Below, in pieces: positions 58,621-64,000 of a stretch of 64,000 nucleotides of DNA. The notes beneath the pieces are model-generated. The model was not told the origin of the DNA. It did no database searches and saw only the letters and a list, made by a program, of their open reading frames with translations. Both the position numbers and the translations under genes were made by a program. The stretch comes from Lysobacteraceae bacterium (GTDB lineage Bacteria > Pseudomonadota > Gammaproteobacteria > Xanthomonadales > Rhodanobacteraceae): NCBI GenBank assembly GCA_004143945.1, contig SEHB01000005.1, positions 62,001-126,000 of the forward strand, written 5' to 3'. Every line of letters begins with the position of its first letter. The first letter of the stretch is position 1.

Positions 58621-58881
58621 TCAGGTGGGTGCGAGCAGGTCGGGCGTTCCGGCGCGTGCGCGATGCTCGCTGAGGTCGGCGTCGATCGCGCTCACGACCG
58701 GCATCGCGCGCTCGACGTCGTGCCCGGCGACCATCACCGCGACGAGGTTCCATGCGGGCAGCTCGCCGATCGCGCCGGTGAGGTATTCGCCGCTGACGAA
58801 CGCGACCACGCCCTCGGCCGCGAGCGCGGCCTTGACGAGGTTCGCGTCGATGATGTTTTCGGCCCGATAGATGATCTGCAT
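58621..58881 (-). CDS. DUF2007 family protein
   Basis: 86 aa from ATG 58881; the frame is open upstream but the family begins at this Met (MQIIYRAENIIDANLVKAAL). The short alpha-beta domain is a GlnB-like ferredoxin fold: AAEGVVAFVSGEYLTGAIGE, VAVMVAGHDVERAMPVV. The family is annotated as putative signal-transducing; its role is unknown. Confidence 0.82.
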   Translation of the reverse strand: MQIIYRAENIIDANLVKAALAAEGVVAFVSGEYLTGAIGELPAWNLVAVMVAGHDVERAMPVVSAIDADLSEHRARAGTPDLLAPT

Positions 58882-59069
58882 GGGCCGATTCTGCGCGTTT
58901 CGCGCGGCCAAGGCACGCCACGCGTGCTGGCGGGCGGAGTCGGCCGCGACGGATCGGGCGCGCGGAAGGTGGCGAATCGAATACGGAGGTGCAGGCCGCC
59001 CCGGTCGCGTTATGATGCCCGCCGTCGCGCGGTCGAATGCCGCCCCTGCGAGACCTGCGAAGAAGCCGC

Positions 59070-59378
59070 ATGCTCCAGCCCGCACCGGACGACAACCTCG
59101 CGGACCGCATTCGCGAATGCGTGCTCGAGCTACTGGTCGAGCGCGGCCCGGGTCGCAGCATCTGCCCGAGCGAGGCCGCGCGCCTGCTCGGCGTGCGCAT
59201 GGGCTGTCGCTGGCAGGAACTCATGCGCCCGGTGCGCACGATCGCATCGAACCTCGCCGACGACGGACTGATCGAGGCCACGCAGCACGATCGGGTCGTC
59301 GACCTCAAGGACGTGCGCGGGCCGGTGCGCCTGCGCCTGCGCCCGATCGCGGGCCAGCGCACGGCCTGCCACGCCTGA
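59070..59378 (+). CDS. DUF3253 family protein
   Basis: 102 aa, starting at ATG 59070 (MLQPAPDD) or ATG 59037. The DUF3253 core is visible: IRECVLELLVERGPGRSICP, SEAARLLG, then W.ELM.PVR..A..L..DG.IEATQ. It looks like a small winged helix with an arginine-rich end. Function unknown. It lies 65 bp upstream of glnS. Confidence 0.8.
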   Translation: MLQPAPDDNLADRIRECVLELLVERGPGRSICPSEAARLLGVRMGCRWQELMRPVRTIASNLADDGLIEATQHDRVVDLKDVRGPVRLRLRPIAGQRTACHA

Positions 59379-59395
59379 GCCTGCGGGCGTCCTGC

Positions 59396-59401
59396 TAGAC
59401 T
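59396..59401 (+). promoter_or_regulatory. Possible -10 element for glnS
   Basis: TAGACT within GCTAGACT. It would place transcription start near 59408, which favours ATG 59444 over ATG 59411 as the glnS start. No convincing -35 box. Confidence 0.3.
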
Positions 59402-59443
59402 GCGCGGTTTATGCACCCGGACGCCGCATCGCGGCGAAGACGC

Positions 59444-61183
59444 ATGACCGACACCGCCGCCCCTGCCGTTCCCGCCGGCAATTTCATCCGCCAGATCGTC
59501 GCCACCGACCATGCCGCGGGCAAGCACGGCGGGCGCGTCGCCACGCGCTTCCCGCCCGAGCCGAACGGCTACCTGCACCTCGGCCATGCGAAGGCGATCT
59601 GCATGGACTTCGGCATCGCGCGCGAGTTCGGCGGCCGCTGCAACCTGCGCTTCGACGACACCAATCCGTCGAAGGAAGACATCGAGTACGTCGAGGCGAT
59701 CAAGGACGACGTGCGCTGGCTCGGATTCGAGTGGGACGGCCTGCACCACGCATCCGACTACTTCGAGATCTTCCACCTCGGCGCCGAGAAGCTCGTGCGC
59801 GAAGGCAAGGCCTTCGTCTGCGACCTCAGCGCCGAGGAAGTGCGCGCGTATCGCGGCACGCTGACCGAGCCCGGTCGCCATTCGCCGTATCGCGACCGCA
59901 GCGTCGAGGAGAACCTCGAGCTGTTCCGCCGGATGCGCGCGGGCGAGTTCGCCGACGGTTCGCGCACGCTGCGCGCGAAGATCGACATGGCGAGCCCGAA
60001 CATCAACATGCGCGATCCGGCCATCTACCGCATCCGCAAGGTGCCGCACCAGAACACCGGCGACGCCTGGCCGATCTACCCGATGTACGACTACGCGCAT
60101 CCGCTGTCGGATGCGGTGGAAGGCATCACGCATTCGTTCTGCACGCTCGAGTTCGAGGATCACCGGCCGCTCTACGACTGGTTCCTCGACCAGCTCGATC
60201 TCCCGGGCGATCCGGTCTTCGTCGAGCCGATGCGCCGCGCCGGCCTCGCCGGCAAGGCGAGTCGCCCGCAGCAGATCGAGTTCGCGCGCGGCAACCTCGA
60301 CTACACCGTGATGAGCAAGCGCAAGCTCATCGCGCTCGTCGCCGACGGCCTCGTCGACGGCTGGGACGATCCTCGCATGCCGACCCTGGTCGGCGTGCGC
60401 CGGCGCGGCTTTCCGCCGGCGGCGATCCGCACGTTCTGGGAACGCGCGGGCGTGACCAAGCAGAACTCGGTGATCGAGTTCGGCGTGCTCGAGAACTGCG
60501 TGCGCGAGGAACTCGATGCGACGGCGCCTCGGCGCATGGCGGTGCTCGATCCGTTGCGCCTCGTGCTGACCAACCTCGATGCGGCGCACGCGGAAACGAT
60601 CGAGTTCGCGAACCATCCGAAGGATGCCGCGATGGGCACGCGCGCGGTGCCGTTCTCCAACACGCTCTGGATCGAGCGCGAGGACTTCGCGGAAGTGCCG
60701 CCGAAGGGCTTCCACCGACTCGTGCCGGGTGGCGAAGTCCGCCTGCGCGGCATCGGCATCGTGCGCTGCGAAGAGGTCGTCAAGGATGCGGGTGGAGCGG
60801 TCTCGGAACTGCGCTGCACGCTCGATCCCGAGACGCGCGCGGGCCTGCCGGGCGCCGACCGCAAGGTCAAGGGCACGATCCACTGGGTCAGTGCGCGCGA
60901 CGCGATCGCCGCCGAGGTTCGCCTCTACGACCGCCTGTTCGACGTCGCCGATCCCGACGACGGCAACGACGGCAAGACCTACGCCGACCACCTCAACCGC
61001 GAGTCCAAGCGCGTCGTGCAAGGCTGGGTCGAACCCGCGGCGGTCGCGCTCGCACCCGAGCATCACGTGCAGTTCGAGCGCCTCGGCTATTTCGTGGCCG
61101 ACCGCCGCGACCACGACGGCGCCGGGCGCCCGGTGTTCAACCGCACCGTGACGTTGCGCGATTCCTGGTCGGGAAAACGCTGA
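59444..61183 (+). CDS. glnS: Glutaminyl-tRNA synthetase
   Basis: 579 aa from ATG 59444 (GAAG 5-8 nt upstream); ATG 59411 is an alternative. Class I synthetase with RFPPEPNGYLHLGHAKAIC containing the HIGH-type HLGH, FDDTNPSKE, and VMSKRKL as the KMSKS loop, followed by the two beta-barrel anticodon-binding domains. Length is slightly above E. coli GlnRS. Charges tRNA-Gln directly, which implies that this organism need not use the amidotransferase route for Gln-tRNA. Confidence 0.96.
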   Translation: MTDTAAPAVPAGNFIRQIVATDHAAGKHGGRVATRFPPEPNGYLHLGHAKAICMDFGIAREFGGRCNLRFDDTNPSKEDIEYVEAIKDDVRWLGFEWDGLHHASDYFEIFHLGAEKLVREGKAFVCDLSAEEVRAYRGTLTEPGRHSPYRDRSVEENLELFRRMRAGEFADGSRTLRAKIDMASPNINMRDPAIYRIRKVPHQNTGDAWPIYPMYDYAHPLSDAVEGITHSFCTLEFEDHRPLYDWFLDQLDLPGDPVFVEPMRRAGLAGKASRPQQIEFARGNLDYTVMSKRKLIALVADGLVDGWDDPRMPTLVGVRRRGFPPAAIRTFWERAGVTKQNSVIEFGVLENCVREELDATAPRRMAVLDPLRLVLTNLDAAHAETIEFANHPKDAAMGTRAVPFSNTLWIEREDFAEVPPKGFHRLVPGGEVRLRGIGIVRCEEVVKDAGGAVSELRCTLDPETRAGLPGADRKVKGTIHWVSARDAIAAEVRLYDRLFDVADPDDGNDGKTYADHLNRESKRVVQGWVEPAAVALAPEHHVQFERLGYFVADRRDHDGAGRPVFNRTVTLRDSWSGKR

Positions 61184-61196
61184 CCGGGGATCGCGT

Positions 61197-61604
61197 TCAC
61201 GACGCTGCCGCGGCGTCCTCGAGCTCGTAATGGAAGACCTTGGCGATGATCTGCCAGCGCCCGTCGAGCTTCACGAGCGTCAGGAGGTCGGTGAATGACT
61301 TCGGTGCGATCGCGCACTCGACGCGCGCGAGCGCGGTGACCGGTCCCGCGAATTCGATCGACACGATGCGGTCGCGGCGAGGCTCCCCGCGGCTCGCGGG
61401 CGACGGCCGGCGCTCGACGATCGGGAAGTACGCGTCCATGCGCAGCTGCAACAGCACGCCGTCGGTCGCGCAGGCGTACTGCGCGGCCGGGTGGAACACG
61501 CGCCGCAGCCTCGACGTGTCGCCGTGGTACAGGCCGTCGAAATAGTCGGCGAGCACGCTCGCGACGTCGTCGAACGGCGTCGCCAACGCGGTCGGCGCGC
61601 TCAT
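61197..61604 (-). CDS. NTF2-like protein (lumazine-binding-type)
   Basis: 135 aa, one NTF2-like domain: VLADYFDGLYHGDTSRLRRV, FHPAAQYA, and a late LLTLVKLDGRWQIIAKVFHY, the pattern of the Lumazine_bd_2 family. No signal peptide. Its start overlaps the end of the tautomerase gene (ATGA), so the pair is co-translated. Ligand or reaction unknown. Confidence 0.82.
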   Translation of the reverse strand: MSAPTALATPFDDVASVLADYFDGLYHGDTSRLRRVFHPAAQYACATDGVLLQLRMDAYFPIVERRPSPASRGEPRRDRIVSIEFAGPVTALARVECAIAPKSFTDLLTLVKLDGRWQIIAKVFHYELEDAAAAS

Positions 61605-61816
61605 GTCGCGTCCACGCGGGGCGCGCGGCGCAGCGCAGTCACCGACTGCCCGCCGACACCCCAGTTGTCCGTGTCGACCTCCTCGATCACGACGAACGTC
61701 GTCGCGGGATCCTTGCCGAGCACGCGCACGACGAGATCGGTCGCGCCGCGGATCAGTTCCGCCTTCTGGCTCGCGCTCACGCCCTCGCGCGTCACTTGGG
61801 TCTTGATGTATGGCAT
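61601..61816 (-). CDS. 4-oxalocrotonate tautomerase family protein
   Basis: 71 aa from ATG 61816. Begins MPYIKTQVTREGVSASQKAE; after Met removal Pro1 is the catalytic base of the tautomerase superfamily. TFVVIEEVDTDNWGVGGQSV is also typical. The gene is slightly longer than classical 62-aa 4-OT. ATGA overlap with the NTF2-like gene downstream. Confidence 0.9.
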   Translation of the reverse strand: MPYIKTQVTREGVSASQKAELIRGATDLVVRVLGKDPATTFVVIEEVDTDNWGVGGQSVTALRRAPRVDAT

Positions 61817-61903
61817 GCGCAGGTCCCCGTCACGCGGCCGGACGGCCGTGGTACTGCTCTGGGGGCGCCCGCGCGGCCGATCAAGCGGCACGCGGCAGCG
61901 GGA

Positions 61904-62668
61904 TCAGGTCGCGCGGAACACGAGGCTGCAGCAGGTCACCGCACCCTCGGCCTTCTGCAGTTCCGAGACGTCGACCGTGACCACGTCGATGCCGGCCGCG
62001 CGGATCCGCGCGTGCGTGCGCGGGAAGCACGCCGGCGAAACCACCGCGTCGCCGATGCGCAACACGTTCGCCGCGTGTTCCTCGCCGGGATCGACCTCGA
62101 CGATGCGGTACGCGGCGAACGGTTCGCGGTCGATCCAGGCAGGCTGCAGCAGCACGCTGCGGTCATCGAGCGCGGTGACCGCCGATTTCAGGTGCAGGCA
62201 TCCGCGCGTCGGCACCGCCTCGACCTCATGGCCGTGCGCGCCGAGGATCGAGCGCAGCTGCGCGATGCCGTGCGCATTGGTGCGCGCCGACTTGCCGACG
62301 AACACGCGTCGCCCGATCCGCAGCACGTCGCCACCGTCGAGCGTGCCCGGCGCGACGATCGCGTGCAGCGGTCGATGATCGCCGAGGACCGCGGCCACGC
62401 TTTCGCCCTCGCGGCGGCGCGAGGGCGCGCCGGGCCGCGTCATCACGGCGACCTCGTCGGTGACGATCGCGACGTCCTCGACGAACACCGCGTCCGGCAT
62501 TTCAGGTTGCCCGGGCAACGCGATCACCTCGCAGCCGAGCGCCTGCAGCACGTCGCGGTACGCCGCGTGCTGCTCGCGCGCACGCGCGAGGTCGATGCGC
62601 GTGCGCGGCACGAACGAGAGTTCGCACTGCGCGAGGCTCGCGCTCACTTCACGGGTCAGCGCGATCAT
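61904..62668 (-). CDS. Dimethylarginine dimethylaminohydrolase (DDAH)
   Basis: 254 aa from ATG 62668 (GGAG 6 nt upstream). Matches the Pseudomonas DDAH layout: MPDAVFVEDVAIV, ITRPGA-like MTRPGAPSRRREGE, GTLDGGDVL, VGKSARTNAHG, then LHLKSAVTAL with the catalytic His and EGAVTCCSLVF with the catalytic Cys (Cys246 by alignment). The guanidine-modifying fold hydrolyses methylated arginine to citrulline and amine; a related arginine deiminase-like activity cannot be excluded. Confidence 0.87.
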   Translation of the reverse strand: MIALTREVSASLAQCELSFVPRTRIDLARAREQHAAYRDVLQALGCEVIALPGQPEMPDAVFVEDVAIVTDEVAVMTRPGAPSRRREGESVAAVLGDHRPLHAIVAPGTLDGGDVLRIGRRVFVGKSARTNAHGIAQLRSILGAHGHEVEAVPTRGCLHLKSAVTALDDRSVLLQPAWIDREPFAAYRIVEVDPGEEHAANVLRIGDAVVSPACFPRTHARIRAAGIDVVTVDVSELQKAEGAVTCCSLVFRAT

Positions 62669-62719
62669 GCAGCACTCCGGCGACGGACCGACGACCGCAT
62701 TGTGTCGCAATCCAGGCGC

Positions 62720-63133
62720 TCAGCGCGCGAGGTCGGGCAATCGGTAGTCGAACTCGTACGCATGCGCGCCGTCCGCGGCGATCACGATCCTCATCGATCC
62801 CTCGAGGCCGGCCAGTTCGCCCGTGCCCGAGTCCGGGATCACGATGATGCCCTGGCGTTGCTCGCCGCGCTGCATCGTGCTGCTGTGCTGCAAGGCGAAG
62901 CTGCCGCGTCGGCCCTGCAGGCTGCCTTCGACGCGCTCGATCGCGACATAGCCCGCGGAGTCGGCGATCGCGGTGCGGTAAGCGAGCATTTCACCGGTGC
63001 TGGTCGCGTCGAGGTCGCCGTGGAAGCGCTTGTCGAGCGACATGCGCCCGACGCCGGCCGAGCGTGCCTGCGGATTGTCGGCATTCTGTGGTGCAATCGT
63101 GACCTCGAACGGTCCACGGGCCTGCTGGTTCAT
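62720..63133 (-). CDS. DUF3224 family protein
   Basis: 137 aa from ATG 63133, chosen because AGGAG lies 8-9 nt upstream and the family begins with MNQQARGPFEVTIAPQ. The frame is open to ATG 63256, which would add a signal-peptide-like segment, so an exported form is not excluded. Later blocks: GRMSLDKRFHGDLDATSTGE, GRRGSFALQHSSTMQRGE, IVIPDSGTGELAGLEGSM. The fold resembles the allene-oxide-cyclase-like barrel; function unknown. Confidence 0.82.
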   Translation of the reverse strand: MNQQARGPFEVTIAPQNADNPQARSAGVGRMSLDKRFHGDLDATSTGEMLAYRTAIADSAGYVAIERVEGSLQGRRGSFALQHSSTMQRGEQRQGIIVIPDSGTGELAGLEGSMRIVIAADGAHAYEFDYRLPDLAR

Positions 63134-63379
63134 CGTTGCTGCTCCTGCGAGGGTCGACATGCCTGGAAACGCATCGCGCGCGATGCCGATGCAGCAGAGC
63201 GTGGCCAGTGCCAGCGAGGTCGTGCCGCGCATCCACGCGTGCGTGACGGCGTTCATTCGTGGTCCGTCGCTTCCATGGGGGACCCGATTGCAGCAGCACC
63301 CGCACGGCGGCGATTGCAAAAACGCGACGCGATGCGACGCGGCGCCGCCGGTGGCCTGTCGGCACGCATCGGAGGTCGC

Positions 63380-64000
63380 ATGAAGTTCGGTCCCGGCGAT
63401 GCGCGTGGCATCCTGCACCGGCTCGCACCGGCCGGACGGTTCCAGCATGCGCGCTTCCCGGCACGGCCGCCGCTCGACGTTTTCGTCCAGCATGGCTGGA
63501 TCGTGCGATGGGACCTGCGGGGCGAGGCGCCGCAGCTGCAGGAGACGTTGCCGCACCCGAACGTCTACCTCGTGTTCGAGCGCGGCGCCGGGACCGTGAA
63601 CGGCGTCGCCGAGGGCCGCTGGTCGCGCGAGCTCGAAGGCGAGGGATTCGCGTTCGGCGTGAAGTTCCGTCCCGGGGGTTTCCGGCCGTTCTTCGGCCAG
63701 CCGGTTTCGCGGCTGGCCAATCGCTCGCTCGCGCTGCGCGAAGTGTTCGGCGACGCCGGCGCGGATCTCGAGCGCGCGGTATTCGCGGCGACCGACGCGC
63801 GCGCGATGAGCGACGTCGTGCACCGGTTCCTGTGCGAACGGCTGCCCGCGCCGGATCCGGATGCCGCGCGCGCGGGCGAGATCGTCGATGCGATCGCGCT
63901 CGACCGCGGCCTGCTCAAGGTCGACGACCTCGTCGCGCGCTTCCGGCTCGGCAAGCGCTCGCTGCAACGCCTGTTCAGCGAGTACGTCGGCGTCGGCCCG
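63380..64000 (+). CDS. AraC-family regulator with DUF6597-type N-terminus (3'-truncated)
   Basis: At least 207 aa, open to the window edge, starting at ATG 63380 with GGAGGT 3-9 nt upstream. The N-terminal domain (FQHARFPARPPLDVFVQHGW, HPNVYLVFERG, GVKFRPGGFRPFFGQPVSRL) is the DUF6597-type sensor seen in many AraC regulators. The first helix-turn-helix begins at LLKVDDLVARFRLGKRSLQR and is followed by FSEYVGVGP, where the sequence stops. Ligand and targets unknown; the DUF3224 gene is divergent. Confidence 0.87.
   Translation, partial: MKFGPGDARGILHRLAPAGRFQHARFPARPPLDVFVQHGWIVRWDLRGEAPQLQETLPHPNVYLVFERGAGTVNGVAEGRWSRELEGEGFAFGVKFRPGGFRPFFGQPVSRLANRSLALREVFGDAGADLERAVFAATDARAMSDVVHRFLCERLPAPDPDAARAGEIVDAIALDRGLLKVDDLVARFRLGKRSLQRLFSEYVGVGP

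Noticed and set aside
58583-61114. 843-codon open frame opposite glnS
   Set aside because: Antisense shadow of the synthetase; the C-terminal part crosses other genes without any domain.
62720-63256. Signal-peptide form of the DUF3224 protein starting at 63256
   Set aside because: Not excluded, but AGGAG is correctly placed for ATG 63133, where the conserved family begins.

Overview
The window is high-GC DNA with strongly GC-biased third codon positions, which is why long spurious ORFs lie opposite almost every gene. Gene content points to a gammaproteobacterium of the Xanthomonadales (Lysobacterales), probably near Rhodanobacteraceae/Lysobacteraceae. The main evidence is a fused aspartate kinase/diaminopimelate decarboxylase directly followed by MurL and MurD2, the alternative D-glutamate route for peptidoglycan known from Xanthomonas. 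Supporting evidence is an E. coli-like GlnRS, OxyR, Rnk, FecIR/TonB signalling, many secreted S9 and M23 peptidases, and families of short dispersed palindromic repeats. The genus cannot be fixed from sequence alone.

Layout. 1-8 kb: the end of oxyR, rnk, two paralogous secreted M23 peptidases, a cluster of inverted repeats, and a secreted S9 peptidase coupled to a small secreted protein. 8-12.6 kb: an acquired single-chain restriction-modification enzyme lying between two decayed genes, a POT-family peptide transporter and an N-acyl-D-amino-acid deacylase. 12.6-21 kb: a DUF2306 membrane protein, a membrane-bound AraC-type regulator, a KaiC-like ATPase overlapping a hybrid histidine kinase, a second S9 peptidase and a Crp/Fnr regulator. 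21-26.4 kb: a surface-sugar operon (rfbB-rfbA-rfbC-rfbD-manC) making dTDP-L-rhamnose and GDP-mannose. 26.7-35 kb: small secreted proteins, then a secreted fusion of cyanophycinase and isoaspartyl peptidase divergent from an ECF sigma factor, a FecR anti-sigma factor and a TonB-dependent receptor. 35-39 kb: ssb, ispB, a small membrane protein and a secreted FG-GAP protein. 39-44.6 kb: the lysAC-murL-murD2 operon. 45-49 kb: an amino-acid permease and a two-subunit molybdenum hydroxylase. 49-56.6 kb: a UbiA-HAD fusion, a proline-rich TonB-like protein, an alpha/beta hydrolase, an EF-G paralogue and two uncharacterised proteins. 56.6-64 kb: a 105-bp tandem repeat, an EamA/GST pair, small DUF proteins, glnS, an NTF2-like/tautomerase pair, DDAH, a DUF3224 protein and the start of another AraC regulator.

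Themes. The most system-like locus is 28-35 kb. An exported two-activity enzyme could convert cyanophycin to free Asp and Arg, beside a FecI/FecR/receptor set that could sense and import the products. Three unrelated secreted proteins end in the same short motif, (L/I)FA(D/N)GF(D/E), which looks like an undescribed C-terminal sorting or processing tag. Several neighbouring genes overlap by 4 bp (GTGA or ATGA), giving good evidence for co-translation and for start choice. No tRNA, rRNA, CRISPR array, transposase or phage gene was recognised.
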